Assembly (NCBI GenBank): GCA_009617715.1
Contig: VTFK01000157.1
Coordinates: forward strand, 744,001 to 808,000
Direction of reading: 5' to 3'
Length of the DNA: 64,000 bases
Origin: Plectrocnemia conspersa
Taxonomy: Eukaryota; Arthropoda; Insecta; Trichoptera; Polycentropodidae
Part shown: positions 1 to 13,060 of the stretch, piece by piece
Numbering within the stretch: position 1 is the first letter of the stretch
Layout: the number at the start of each line of letters is the position of its first letter
Position numbers and translations under genes: made by a program
The notes under the pieces: generated by a model
Seen by the model: the letters and a program-made list of their open reading frames with translations, nothing else
Databases searched by the model: none
Told to the model about the DNA's origin: nothing

Positions 1-2580
1 CATGATTAAACTTAAAATATTATCTTTATATATGATATAATTCAACAAAGTAACAAGCTCTTCATGTTATACAAATATTAAAAAATTAAATAAACAGTAT
101 TATTATTATACATAATATTTTATGCTTCATAAGCTTTCATAGTAATAAATTATGAAATATTGAATATTTTATATAACCGCAAAAACCACAAATTAAATAT
201 AATATATAGTAAAATATTTATGATTTTTCGGAATTGGTTGTAAAATCTATAGTCTATTTATTTTCAAGAGTCAGTGCGCAAGAACATTGTTTAACGCGTA
301 ATCATAACATGCTTTTAAATTTCTGCCCTGTGATTGGTCGTTCGCCGTAAGATCAATCGTTTCATTGAGAACGACCAAGCACAAGGCAGAAATTTAAGAG
401 TAATAATAGGTAATAATGATTATTTGTATACGAGATAAAGTATTATTATTGAAGACTACGGGGGGAATTTATTTTAAGTTCTTGTATTTTTACCAAAATG
501 GATTTTAAGTACACATTCTATAGTTTAAATCTCTTATAAGTTTCTATATATTTTTTGTTTTGACAGTGTTAACTACGATAGTAAACAAAATTTTAACAAT
601 TTTTTTTTTAATTTTCTTCCTAATTCTATGGAAAATATTACCAAAAAAATTAAAGAGTACGAAATAAATTAAGATAACAAAAATATCTTATGTTAATTTT
701 ATAAAAAATATCGAAAACCTCTTTATTGACATAAATATTTTTTTACAAAATCCGAATAATATTTAATAAATATATATATTTAATCAATATATAAAATAAA
801 TTAACAAAATTTAATATTAGAAAAGTGTTAAAATATATTATTAATACACACTAATACAAAAAAGTAGTAAAATAACTCACAACGATAAAACGTTGAGAAT
901 CACTGATTTTTTTTCTATAATTTACTATAAATTCAATAAAAAACAATAAGTAAATAGCAACAGAAATAATTATCTTTCTGATGTGTATACTAACAAATTA
1001 ATAAATGTGTATAAATTAACTCACTACTCAAAAGGTTAATATTGTTTTATTAAAAGTAGTGGATTTTTTTGTAATATATTTTTTGAACGCTTTGTCTTGA
1101 CAACAAATATTTTATATTAACAGTTATACCAGTTAATTTATAAAAAAAATACATTTAGCGATTGTAAAGTCGTCAAAGTTTTTTTAAATATGTAATTAGT
1201 TTAGTATTTTAAAGAATTAAGTCTAAATATATTAAAAAGTAAAAATCTATAAAAGAAGGGTCAGGGAAATATGAAGTATAAAGCAAAATATAAAATCCTA
1301 ATTCGTGTAATTTTGCAACAGTAGTATATGAAGTATAAAGTCTTGCATTATAATGGAACAACATTGCTCTAAGTCTGTTTACAAAAATCAGATTTTTTTG
1401 GTTAAATTCCTATTTATATTTTTAATTTCCCTATAATATGATTTTGCTGTAATATGTTCACATGGTTTTAGAAACGATCGATTAATACTTCCTCTGTGAT
1501 ACTGCCGTACTGTCACCATAATTATTTTCGATTGCAAACTCAGCTTCAAAACATATCTTGTTATTGTAGAGAATCCATTTCTCATCTTATGTAATGATTC
1601 TATAGAACAGATTTCATAATATAGTTATTTCTGCCTTTTAATCAGTTTATGTGTTACTTATTTATCCATTTTTAAACTCTTCAGATGTAAAACGATGGCA
1701 TGAGAAACCTCTAAGTCTGCTACAAGTGCCCAAATAATTTATAGATTAGCTTTAACAGTTTACAATTACAGCCTATTACTTAATTAATATGTTTGTATAC
1801 TGCGCAGCATTGTGTTTCAATTAAAACTTTTATAGAAAAAAGATTTGTTATTTGTATGGATACCATAATATATGAGAGTCTAAAAATAAATAAAAAAAAC
1901 AAGTCTGACTGCAAAAAAACAATAAATCTGAACAAAAAAAAAATATCCTTTTTCAATTAAGTATTAATTAGGTACATTATATAAAACAACCTTGTATTTA
2001 TTATTAATAGGAATCAAATACAAGCAAAAGATAGGTATTTTTTAAAATCAAGCAGCATATCTTCTGACAATACAAAAATTAATAATTTCTGTAAATATTG
2101 ATAAGAAACTATTGATAAAAATATATGTAAAAAAAAAAAAATTTTTTACTAACAAAAAAATATATTATTAAATATGTATTTTTTTATTTGTAAATAAGTT
2201 AATATAATATATTTACAATGGTAAAATACCTTACAAAAACCCTAATTTAAAAAGTAATTTGTTATATAGAATGCATCAAATTAATATTGAAAGTAATAAT
2301 AACCCAATCACTGAAACATTAATTGAGCTTATTTATTGGTGACTCGTAATTTTTAATTTGTATCATTGTAGCAATTTTAATATATATATTTATACAATAT
2401 TTTACAGTAACATTTTCAAAAATATTTAAGTATATTTTAACGCGTGCTCAATACATATTATTATTAGCTAAATTAAAAGCTATAGATAGCTTCATATACA
2501 TATTATGTATACTAATTTTATACAACAAGGCTTATAATTATATAACTCATAAATATTCAACACAAAAAATCCATAAAAAT
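1..2580. other. AT-rich intergenic DNA without recognisable genes
   Basis: Long A/T homopolymers and ATATAT tracts dominate, and no ORF here resembles a known protein. The short minus-strand ORF at 1388-1585 has no domain, no splice context and a composition typical of chance ORFs in AT-rich DNA. The only structured element I see is the inverted repeat at 312-400, annotated separately. Confidence 0.6.
312..400. other. Pre-miRNA-like imperfect hairpin
   Basis: Two 32-nt arms (312-343 and 369-400) are inverted copies matching at 29 of 32 positions, separated by a 25-nt loop. One of the three differences becomes a G-U pair if the plus strand is transcribed; the others are C-A and A-G mismatches inside an otherwise continuous stem. 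The ~89-nt size, 32-bp stem and medium loop match animal pre-miRNA geometry. The arms contain TTTCTGCCCTGTGATTGGTC and its partner, which I do not recognise as any known insect miRNA. A small foldback MITE is the main alternative, so this is a structural call only. Confidence 0.4.
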
Positions 2581-2584
2581 AGCA

Positions 2585-3260
2585 TATTCCCGGTTCAGCA
2601 GGTTTTTTGCGTATTAGTCACATTTTTCTCGGCAAATCAATTGTTCATAGCTCGTTGGCAATTTTTTTTCATTGATGAAAACCAGAGAGGTGTGGCTTTT
2701 ATTCATTCAGTGCGGGTTATGAATGGATGGCACGTATACTTAATAGTTACTATACCATATAACCCTAAGGCGAATAGTTTTGCAGATATATAAAATCGGT
2801 TAATATTATAAAACCTAAAATTAAACGGTAGCTTTTCGTGTAAATAATTTAATTTAATATATAGTATGTCATTTAAGTGAAATAATATTCATATTAAATT
2901 ATCGTCCGTTTTATTACTCTAACCTTTATAATTTGAAAGACTAATTATATTATTATTATGGTAACATTTATAATCGTTACTCAGGATAATTTTATGTTTT
3001 ATGAGATATTTTATTTATTTTATAGCAGGTTTAACATCTATGCAAAATAAAACTAGTAAGAAAAAACATATCTCGAATCGTCATCGATTCATTCACCTCA
3101 CCTGAGGCGAGAGCATCATTTGACTATATGTATTTTTTCTGGTACTCTTCTAATCCGCGTTCTTGTACGTTCAAGTTTTTTGCCCATATATTATTAAGAG
3201 TTCAAAGAATGGAATTTCACTAAGCCACGCGCTGATAATAAACGTTCCTCTGAACCGTTA
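2585..3260. other. Moderate-GC non-coding blocks, candidate regulatory DNA
   Basis: Two blocks (about 2585-2770 and 3065-3260) have higher GC and less homopolymer than the surrounding AT desert. The first holds short repeats of ATTCATTCAGTGCGGG type. The second contains TCACCTGAGGCGAGAG, which includes a CACCTG E-box-like core. All frames are broken by stops. The regulatory role is inferred from composition alone. Confidence 0.3.
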
Positions 3261-4289
3261 AACAATATAACACCAATTTATCATTTCTATCTTACAAAAA
3301 TGATAATAAATCTAGAGTAAACAAATATATTTTATGAAAAATACAGATATTTTTTAAATGCATTAAGAAATTTTATAGAAATACATAATAAATTTTATTT
3401 TTTAAATGGCATAAAAAAAATATTTAGCTATAATTCAATATAATTAGATTATTTTACTTTTTATGTTAAAAGAATTCCTAATTTTTAGAATTAAGCAGAT
3501 GAATTTATATTATTTTATTTTTTCCATAGAATTTTTTTTATAATACTACGGTAAAAATAAAAAATAAGCTGGATTGAATTGTTTGTAATCGTTTTCTGGA
3601 AGCGATAAATAAACACAGACTAATTATAAAAACACTGGAAGAACAATTTTTATAATTAAGCAAATTTTTTAAACTATAAACTCATAGCAATCGTGGCAAC
3701 GTGTATGAAACATAAATTGGTTCTTATTTAATATGGCTCATATATGGTCCTCAAATAAAAACTTTATATACTTAGTTCATTCAAATTTTTTTCCATTTGT
3801 GTCATTCGGGAGTAGCAAATTTTTTTTCGATTTAATCCTAATGTTTTTATTTATTTATTTTATATTGACTATAACAAACAACTAAAAAAATGGGTTACTT
3901 TATCCTTATCTTGATCAGTTGTATTCCTAAAATTTAATTTTGGAACAAAAGCTTTGCCCCTATAAAATCATATTAAATAAATAACTTGTGTTTCGTAATA
4001 AATTGGTTCAAATGTACATTAGCTGTATTTTATGGATGATAAATAAAATTATATAAATTATCCGCATTAGTTATAGATGCATATTTGATATCTTTCATAG
4101 GCCTACACTTTGTAACATTATTATTGTTTAATTAAAAATAATGTTATAAAAAAAACACCTTTGAACTACGTGCATTAACTTTACAACCATAATGCAAGAT
4201 TAGTAACACTTGTCATTGACTATATATTTTACGATATATCTATATATCACTAATATTATAATATTAATTATCCAATCCGTTTTTAGTGA

Positions 4290-4790
4290 AACGCGTACTA
4301 TCATAGAAATTACCCGCATTAGTCCCGCTTTATGGTCACCGAAACGGGATTTAATTGCCGACTATTTCAACTGTAGGCTCTAAATTTACGTGAAAATAGC
4401 GCCAGCGGTGTCCCACTGAATTTTCGACGTGTAAACACACCGAGTCCGAATGCTTTACGACCGAACATTAATATTCCGTCCGACGTAGCGTTTCACGTTG
4501 TCATACGTAAAGTAACGTGAACTATGGCCTGCTATAAATAAATTATAATCGTAAAAAATACTCGCACATCCATGTGTGTATGTTCTAATTGGTCGTTTAT
4601 ATCTATCTGGACACGTACCAAAATGGTTACCGGACGCGTTAATTATGCGACGCTACGTGGCACGTGTCACGGATCCGTTAATTTAAATCAATACGATCGT
4701 TTACGTTGCCAAAGACTTTGGGCAGCTCGTAACGAAGTGTGGTTGTAAAACGATAATGTGTGATATAAATTGTTGCCAGCTTCTTACACC
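4290..4790. other. GC/CpG-elevated non-coding island, candidate enhancer
   Basis: About 500 bp of mixed composition with many intact CpG dinucleotides sits inside AT-rich DNA. No long ORF is present on either strand. It contains TATAAATA (about 4531), E-box-like CACGTG cores near 4658-4666, and several ACGT-containing words. Such blocks in AT-rich insect genomes are often conserved regulatory sequence. That is inference, since conservation cannot be read from one genome. Confidence 0.35.
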
Positions 4791-5209
4791 GGTGCATAAA
4801 TTAAGCATTTTTATGTGTTTTATGCAATTTTAAAATTAATTATAGATTTTATAAATACAAAAAAAGTTTAACATATTAAATAATATTAAAATTTAAAATG
4901 AAACATTTGGATGAAATTTCAAAACTATAGCAATTTATTTGCGGTATTTTCTCTATATATTTATAAAAAACAGTTATCAGTTAGTTGTTTTTGTTTCGGT
5001 TACAAATTAAAAAAAAATTAAAATTAAAATTTTTGTTCAAATTCTACATTTTTTTTAAATCATCATAAAGATCTATTAGATATTTATTTTATTACTTTAA
5101 ATTCTTCTTTTCTTTAATAAAAAAATAATATTGTAATTAATATAAGGCGATCACACTAATAGATACTGATTTTTTTCTTGCTTATTTGTAATAAATTTAA
5201 TGCTCCGTT

Positions 5210-5560
5210 GAAACTAAATTTTTATTACCACTATCACGTTTAAATGATCACTGATCGATCCTTAATGGCTCTGTAGGAGTGATTCACGGACCAATAATGA
5301 TCCAATTCAACCATAGTGCATATTCGAAATCGAAATTATCACGCATAATCCGAATCGACTAGTCGAGTCTCACTCAAAAAATATGAGCATCCACACGTGG
5401 ACTTTTGTGGTGTTAGATTTTGTCGCAGCGAGCAGTCCGCCGTTAACCACTCCATAGATTCTCCATGCATTCAATTAAACTATTTGTAATTATTTACGGT
5501 GCGTATAAAATGGACGCGCTGGGCGAAGAAACGTCTATAAATACGTGTTAAACCAACGAT
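5210..5560. other. GC-elevated non-coding island
   Basis: This mixed-composition block has preserved CpG, TATAAAA near 5503 and TATAAATA near 5535 around a tiny 12-codon ORF that is probably meaningless. The pair of TATA-like boxes would suit a promoter or enhancer, but no transcript can be traced downstream into coding sequence. The overlapping minus ORFs at 5578-5800 are low-complexity and not credible genes. Confidence 0.3.
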
Positions 5561-6362
5561 AAAAATACTTTGACCTTTTATGAATATTTAACTAAATAAT
5601 AATGAAAATAAAAGACACCGGGAGATGATGGGAGACGAAATATAAATGAAAATAATGGAAGATTTACTGTATGGGCGAGCGTATTGTATGTAGTGAAAAG
5701 CTCGGCGTGCGCATGCGCAATAAAAATGTTTGTTATTGTATAGATAAATTGAATAAAAATAAATACACACTTTATGTTCAAAGTGTGAAAACCGAATCAA
5801 AAGAATATCATAAAAAGGTATTATATAATATACTTGATAAAATTTAAGTAATACTCTTTATTGAAAATAAACAATTCTTGTTTATTAAATTGACATTTAT
5901 TATTAAAACACAGTAATTTTAACTTAATTTTAAATATATGTATATACCTACCTGAATTCATAAAAAATCCTTCGTATCATTAGCAAAACAGTTTTTAAAA
6001 CATCAATATATTTACATTAATTGAAGATAGACTATTAATCAAATTAAATACAATAATGTGTACAGTTTTATTAAATTTAAATTTTTGCACTGGTTTACTA
6101 CACGAAACGGCTTAAGTAGGAGGTCGGATTAAAACTTATTAGCCTTATGCGTGCTTCCAGCCGAAAAAAATTCTGTTATCTCTACTTAGCAAAGCCAGAC
6201 TAGGTAAGGAGCATTGTTGCTAATAATGTTAAAAAATTATTGTACTATCACACACTTCTGAAATGTGCAACGTACATGAAATATAAATTTTCTCTGCAAA
6301 TATTTTATTTTATAGTCAGAGTGCTATTGCAAAAGGCAAATTTTACAGTGTGTACGATTTTA

Positions 6363-6575
6363 ATGTAGCACTTATTGAAGTTGCTAAGGGACTGTTGTCT
6401 GACAATCTTTCAATGCTCAGCGATTTTCAGCTGCGAGAGTCGCGATCACGTCCCTTATTCTTACCTGTAGCGGCTAGGGCGTTAGCACTCGGGCTTTACG
6501 CTTTTTTTGCATAAGCTATCCAGCTTCTTAACAAGCTTGTTTATGTTTTCAGCGATAGCTATGAGGAGTTGAAAA
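6363..6575 (-). repeat. Dispersed repeat family A, decayed minus-strand copy
   Basis: Read on the minus strand, this aligns over ~200 bp with 35470-35700. Shared blocks include AAGAAGCTGGATAGCTT and CAGGTAAGAATAAGG, the latter matching a 5' splice-site consensus. The translated frame begins like the 35.5-kb copy (IAENINKLVKKLDSLCKKS) but soon meets a stop at 6482 and frameshifts, so this copy is broken. The family is not one I can name. A gag-like or host-gene-derived repeat are both possible. Confidence 0.65.
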
Positions 6576-7439
6576 AAATATATTGAATGATGTTGATCTA
6601 TTTTATATATGCGCCATAATAGTTTTTTTTTTTTACTATTTGTTGCTATACTTATTGCTTGTATAATATAATTATCATCATGACACATTGGGAAAACGTG
6701 TCAACCCATAGGTGTCAGATTTGTAATAAAAAAAATAATAAAAATTAAAATAATACCAGACAAATATTTGAATTCATCAATTATGCAACATAATTCATGT
6801 TAAAAGGCAGAATAAGATTTTTTCAGTATATATTTTAAAGTAAAACAAATGCAAGCACTGATTTATTATTATGATTTATTTTTTATGATATTAATTTACT
6901 GAAATATTTAATTTTATTTAAATATTGATATTTTAAAATGTATATTATACAATAGTAAGGACAAGAGAAAATGCATGATTGAGAGTAAAAGCGGAAGTGC
7001 GAGTGGGTGTATGAGGGAGTGGCTTTTTATCAAAATTATAAGTGGTGAAACGATTTGTTGTTGTGTATGAAATTGGCATTTAGATCAAATAACATCTTTT
7101 ATATGTCATTTTTAATAAACAACGATATTCAATGAGCCTCTGTAATCGCTTCCAACGCAATTTGTAATAAAAAATATTTTTCACTTTTTATTTTCATAGT
7201 TTGTTTTTTTAAAACTGTAATTTTTTATCAGTTTCGTTTTTAAAATATCATATAGGGGTTAATTGTATTATTTATATATATACACTACTAAAAACACACA
7301 AGGTTTTTGTTGTTATTATAAAGCACTTGACAATTTGTATAATATCTACTGCTACGATCTTTACATTTCACTACATTCTTAACATCTTACATAAAGTTCA
7401 ACTGGACACATGTTCTGATGCCTTAAAAAATCACATAAA

Positions 7440-7740
7440 AATACCCGCAAGTCCGTTTCATAACTCAACGCGTTAACCAATAAAATCAGTGGAATCTACC
7501 TCATACAGTCATTATATGAGCGACGTTCTCCGAAAATTAATTACCGTGCAATCGACTCATCACGGAATCCTCTCCGGGTTCGAACTCCGATGACACTCCG
7601 GATAAGAGTTCGGGCCGGTCTCATTATCGAAATGTCACAACCATGTCTTTGTGTTTATTTTTTTATTTAATTGCGCCCCCGAGTTCGATCCCGAGGGCCT
7701 TTAGCCTCGTTAATTGTAGGGTGAAAATACTATATGGTCT
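7440..7740. other. GC-elevated block with tRNA B-box-like words and a hairpin
   Basis: At 7571-7616 CCGGGTTCGAACTC pairs imperfectly with GAGTTCGGGCCGG to form a short stem. GGGTTCGAACTCC and GAGTTCGATCCCGAGG (7680-7695) resemble the tRNA T-arm/B box. I could not assemble a full cloverleaf with acceptor, D and anticodon arms, so a tRNA gene is not called. A decayed tRNA-derived SINE or chance are both possible. Confidence 0.3.
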
Positions 7741-8689
7741 AAGCGCCGTAAAATTAAAAATAATTTAATATAAGAGCTATAAAATATTTTTTAATATTTA
7801 ATCTGGAATGAAACATTTTTATAAATGAAAATATTTTTTTTTAAATAATAAATTTAGGAACGGTATAAGCACCATAAAAATCACTGTAGTTAAAACGTCT
7901 ATCATCGTTTTATTTGAGAAAATCAAACTACTGAACAACTAAACGTATATCTATTACCTACAACACTTACAACTGAGTGTTTCGTGTTAAAATATTTTTC
8001 AAGTTGCTATACTTGTGAGATTGTTATACAAATTGCCTAAAAAATATGTTTCTAAGAAACATCTTTTAATATTGAACGACTGTATTTTTAATTTATTTGT
8101 TGCCATGGCATGCAAATTTAATATATTTGAAGCAAATATGCAAATCACAGGAAAACGATATAATTTGGTAATTAAGCACATTCTTCATTTACTTTTGAAA
8201 CCAACCACACACAAAAATCAGCAGCATTATAATGCTAACAATTTTACTGGTTATTTTGTACTTCTATTATACATTTTTATTTATAAAGCTTACTATCGTT
8301 ACTAATAGCTCATTTTCCTCAATTATCTTGACGAAATGTATTTTCTTAACATCAGCTTTTTCAACAAAACGTGCTGTAAAAATTCTTATGTTTAAAATTT
8401 TTTTTTTTTGAAAGACTTTTTTATAAAGATAATAATTGTACAGGAAAGGAAAGAAAGGAAAATTTTATTGCTCCCTCTGTAGAAAGGTTATTGGAATTAA
8501 AATAATTACTAACTCTGTAAAAGTAAATGGTATTCAAATACTTCCGACCTCTATTAAAAACTTACAAGAAAACATACAAATTTTTAGACATCTGGCATGG
8601 ATCACCCTTTCTTATGCATTGATATAAAAAATCAGCAGTTGTAAAACCATTTAAAATATTCATAAAAAATATATTTCACTAAAAAGGCC

Positions 8690-8770
8690 ATGAAAATTCT
8701 TGAAAATTCATCGAATTTTTCGAGAAATGAGAATTTTCGATTTGGCGTTTTCTCGAGAAATTCTCAAAAA
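8690..8770. repeat. Short inverted/self-similar block, possible transposon end
   Basis: The block is built from repeated TTCTCGAGAAATTCTC-type words in both orientations (AAATTC, TTCTTGAAAA, TTTTTCGAGAAATGAG). Comparable TTTCTCGAAAA-rich text recurs at 43205-43335. This resembles the subterminal repeat zones of hAT-type elements, but no paired terminus or target duplication was found. Confidence 0.3.
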
Positions 8771-9009
8771 AAAATACTAAATCCATATAATTAACATCAA
8801 TCTTAATTTTTTTAATTTATTGACAATAAAAATTATTTGTATAATTTATATTTTATTGCGAAACATTTTATAAGTCATAAAAATCTATTTAATTATCATT
8901 ATTAATTTATAAAAAAACCTTTGGGTTAAATGTATGCATTTAGTTGTTATGGACATAGAACATATGTATGTATATATAAAATAATAATTAATTTTTTTAA
9001 GAAGCACGA

Positions 9010-9350
9010 TCCTTAGTAAGTAAATAAAAACGATAGCGCTTAGACCCTTCATGATATTCGACCTTCAATTCATACCCAACGGATAAATGTTTAGGACCAC
9101 TTGCGACCGCGCGATACGATTTCGATAATTTTCTGACGCGGTTTTATCGCCGCCAACATCGCTGGAAACGTACACACATTCGTATCAATTATTGTTTGTG
9201 TTTTTTACGAACGATCCATCATTGCCGGATTCCTCTTAGATTTGATGACATGAAATTAAAAATGTGTACGATAAGAGAGTTTTGACGCGAAGGCAAGCGT
9301 GTGTTTTGCCGATTACCATCTTCTTAATCGTTGGGTCTGATTGTTCGATT
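9010..9350. other. GC-elevated non-coding island
   Basis: CpG-bearing block with TTGCGACCGCGCGATACG and TTTTATCGCCGCCAACATCG, followed by CAATTATTGTTTGTG, which contains a Sox-like ATTGTTTG core. No ORF of note. Candidate cis-regulatory DNA by composition only. Confidence 0.3.
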
Positions 9351-9899
9351 TAAAATAAGTCAAAGACTGAAAAATTGCTTAAATGTGGAACTATATATGT
9401 ATAGAATATTCAGGAACTAATTATTAGTCACTCTAATTCAAAATTTATTTTGAATTTTATACAACAAAGTCTAAAAATATATGTTGGTACGTAGTCTTCT
9501 AGAAGTAAGCCTCAATTTTAAAATTATTTTTCTGCCAATAAATAAATCCAAATTTGCGATAGAATTATTACAATGATATTTTCGCTATGATTCTGCAGTT
9601 TATATTATTTTTATATTAAAAAATAATTTACAAAATATAAAATAGAAATCATAATGATTATAATAAATTATTGTTTACTGCTATTAATTATTATATTTAA
9701 ATGTAAGGTTCGAATACCTCTGGACTTTTGCTCTAATTAAAGATTTTAAAATCTAGATTTTAGTAAGCAATCCTAGCGTAAACTTTTCTCTAAAACTAGT
9801 TAAAGTTATTTATGTAAAATCATAAATACATTTCTTGGTCCACTAATATTGTATTTATAACATGAAACCAGTCACTAGTAATTAATACAATCTAGTTAA

Positions 9900-10700
9900 T
9901 CGATTACCTATAGAAGCTATTAATCGAGTTTAACTTTCACAATTTAAGTTATCCCATCGTAACTTAACCCATCGTCGAATTGTTAAATTAAACCAATCAA
10001 AAGAACTACCCATACGTCGTCACGCAATAACACTTCCATGCGATATTTACATAGTAATATTCATGGATAGCTTTTAATGCATAATTGTTTTTATTATATA
10101 CATATATGTATTTTTATATCGATACCACAACAACGTCTATTTAACGCCATTAATCAAAAGGTTAATTACTGTTAAAGGCGTGTGGATAACACCCATTCAA
10201 AACCGGTAGTCCAATAAAAACGCAATAATTACAGGCCAAGATAGTGCTATCTGTTCGGATTCAAACCATCCTTGTCGTATGAATATTCATACTTATTTTT
10301 TTACTGTATATAAATTTTGGTTGCGCAAACCGTTTTATGATTTTCAGTTGAACGTCCCGATTGGTTTTGCTGTTGTTTTGCCTGTTTGAAGGTCGGTTAA
10401 TAAAATGCATTAATGTAAACTGCTCGCTAGCTTAACATGCATTATGGCTGTGATTGATTTCCTGTATGTATAATTTAAACCGGCTATTATTTATGCAAAT
10501 TTATAACAAGACACCTGGTGGCAGAGGCTGTATCCAACGACTACCTTGTCCTGACAACGATATGAGAAGAGTGATAAAGCAAAATTTGTTGACTGCAAGA
10601 CGTTCGAGCTTGTACGGTGAAATCTTGGCGGTTGAGCGAAGAACGAGAAGAAATAAAATTTTATTGTTTTATAAAATACCTATGAATATAAAAAAACTCC
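9900..10700. other. Moderate-GC intergenic block with a doubtful 85-aa ORF
   Basis: Mixed-composition DNA with an open frame at 10454-10711 (plus). The frame uses an alternative first codon and shows no domain, signal peptide or splice sites. Its middle (PGGRGCIQRLPCPDND) is less biased than chance AT ORFs, so an exon fragment cannot be excluded. I do not recognise it and do not call a gene. Confidence 0.25.
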
Positions 10701-10710
10701 AGATGTTATA

Positions 10711-12440
10711 AACATCATTAAATTATACTTTTTTATTAAAATAAATATATTGTATGAGATTAATTTTTATGTTTTATTTAAAAATATATTATATTAGAAA
10801 TTATATTATAGAAATTATAAATATATAGTTAAGCGTCATATTAGACATAAATATATTACCTTATATTAAAAAACGATTTTCAATTGAACGTTTAGTATAT
10901 TTGTTGGAGAGTAAAGGTTAATATATTTGCTTTTTACGTACTAATAGAAATCATATAAAAATCATAAGATTTACAAATATGAAATGTTATCGAAAGGTCA
11001 TAGGGTAATAGAAGTCGTATCTATGTACATACATATATACTTGTATTTACAAAATATTAATTTTATATAATGCTGGTTAGGCCATATTTATTTATACATT
11101 TATATTTATATATGTTTATACATTTTATATTGTGTTATATTTATATATACATTTTTTGTAAATATTTTTGAAATTCTGCTTTTCAATACTTTTATGTAAC
11201 ATAAAGCATAACCAAATAGGTACCTTTTAAAAATATATTGTGAGCCCTTAATGCTGCAAAAAATTAAAAACATGAAACCTTTCCGAAATGTCCCATTAAT
11301 AACAGTATATTTATTTTACATATATCCGGCTAATATTGCTTTTTTTTTTGTGTTATACAAATTTGTTAAAAAACTTACTTTTTAGTGAAACTATATAAGT
11401 CAATTCTTCGGTTATAATAAATTCGTTGTCAATTTTTCAAAAGAAGTTGAACCGTGTGTTAAATATATAGAATAAAACTTATGTTTTTAGAACAGATTAT
11501 TTTTACTACCCTTTCAAAACATATTAAAAAAAATTAATCGTCAGTAAATTGATTTACTTTCTCTAAAAATTATATTTGCTACCAGATAACTTCCCTTTAT
11601 TCATAAATGAGAAGCTATTTTTTATAATAGTTGTTCTTGCAGATTAATAAATTGTGAAAGAAATTTATTAAACTGCAAAAATGCTTTATTTTTTCCACTA
11701 AAAAAATGGAGTCTACTTTTAATTAAACGCTCTTTTTATTTCACCAGTTATATTAAAATATATCGTAGAAAGTATGCTAAAAAATATGTCAATCTTAAGA
11801 CCCAGATTGAATGCTAATTCAATTGCATAAAAGGATTGTGCAGCTACAATTTCATTCACTCATTAACAGATTTCCACTCTATAAGACTACAAAAACGTGA
11901 ATTGTTTAAAATAAGCTTACTCTTAATTCATCAAAGCTGCTTGTAGGAAACATATAAATGGATTCGCAAGAACTCTGACTTTCCAAACACACACACAGTT
12001 ACTCACTTAAGCAATAACATTAGCTCTTAAAGAACTTTCACGACTAATTTTCCTAATCGATATTTACATATTAGTATACATAAATAAATTGTGTAATAAA
12101 AATATATATCAGACAAATATAATAAGTATTTTACTGGCTGACAGAGTCACTTCACTTGATCATGAAACCCGAAAACACTTAAGGCTATCGATGACATAAT
12201 ATCTACAGATCATAATTAGAAAGGTAAATATTTTTAGAGAACATAAATGTACATTTTTTTGCATTCTACTAAAAAATATAAGTAATTATGACATGTGTGA
12301 TATCTGATCTTAGACTTTAGATATACAAATATATCATTACCGATCTATTGGTATAATATTGTATTAGTAAACTATACCCATGTCAAAAATTAGCAATACC
12401 ACTTTTAAAATGTTTTAAGAAATGATCTGACATTTCCCAA
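10711..12440. other. AT-rich intergenic DNA, nothing recognised
   Basis: Low-complexity AT-rich DNA (for example the TTTATATTTATATATG tracts around 11090-11150). No ORF above 60 codons, no paired repeats and no transposon motifs were seen. Confidence 0.55.
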
Positions 12441-13060
12441 TTGTATCGCGATGAAACATTACTTTTTATCATTGCAAAACACAATTTCAACGCACACCGG
12501 GATGCTGTCGGTGCATTCGCTCATAAATACGGCTCTTTTTATGTTTAATTCCAGTAGTTCGGAAGCGTGGGCCGCGTGCCGGCCGCGGCGCGTGCTCGAA
12601 ACTCTGCCCACACCTTTATATGGACACCTTTACGTCTTATTAAATCATTGCATTTTTTTGCCTCTTCGACAGCAAACTCGCTACGAAACCGGACGATGTT
12701 ACTATCGCACTTCGATCTCGTACTTTTCCCTTCGACTTATTATTATTGTTATTATACACACACATGAGATTTTTCGCTCATTCAAGATGGGCAACCGATA
12801 CGCGGATGTGTATGTAAATATTTGTTCACGAATATTGATACACACAACGTCGAAATATCGTTGTCACGACTTTGCTCCACTCGACAATGGTTATGGGTCT
12901 CGGAACGAGTTTGTCGATTTTAAAATTATGCACGTTCATTTTAATGAATGGAGGGGTATTAGCATACTGATAGACCTCTAGTAGATTTTTTCAACTCCAT
13001 TCATGGCAACTTGTATCAATGGACACGTCGTCGTTTCCATTGCTATTACGACAAAACGTT
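12440..13060. other. GC/CpG island with a long fortuitous ORF
   Basis: This is one of the most GC-rich intergenic stretches (GCCGCGTGCCGGCCGCGGCG near 12570). A 176-codon frame runs at 12451-12981, but overlapping frames are also open, and the translation shows no domain, no coherent hydrophobic pattern and no family resemblance. The openness is better explained by the local GC rise. Motifs such as CATAAATACGG and TTTTAATGAATGG would suit homeodomain or TATA factors. Candidate regulatory element. Confidence 0.35.

Noticed and set aside
5578..5800. Two overlapping minus ORFs with hydrophobic stretches
   Set aside because: Mutually overlapping frames of biased composition, with no conserved features; probably chance.
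12451..12981. 176-codon plus-strand ORF, the second longest in the window
   Set aside because: It lies in a GC-rich island where overlapping frames are also open. It has no domain, no coherent hydrophobic pattern and no splice context.
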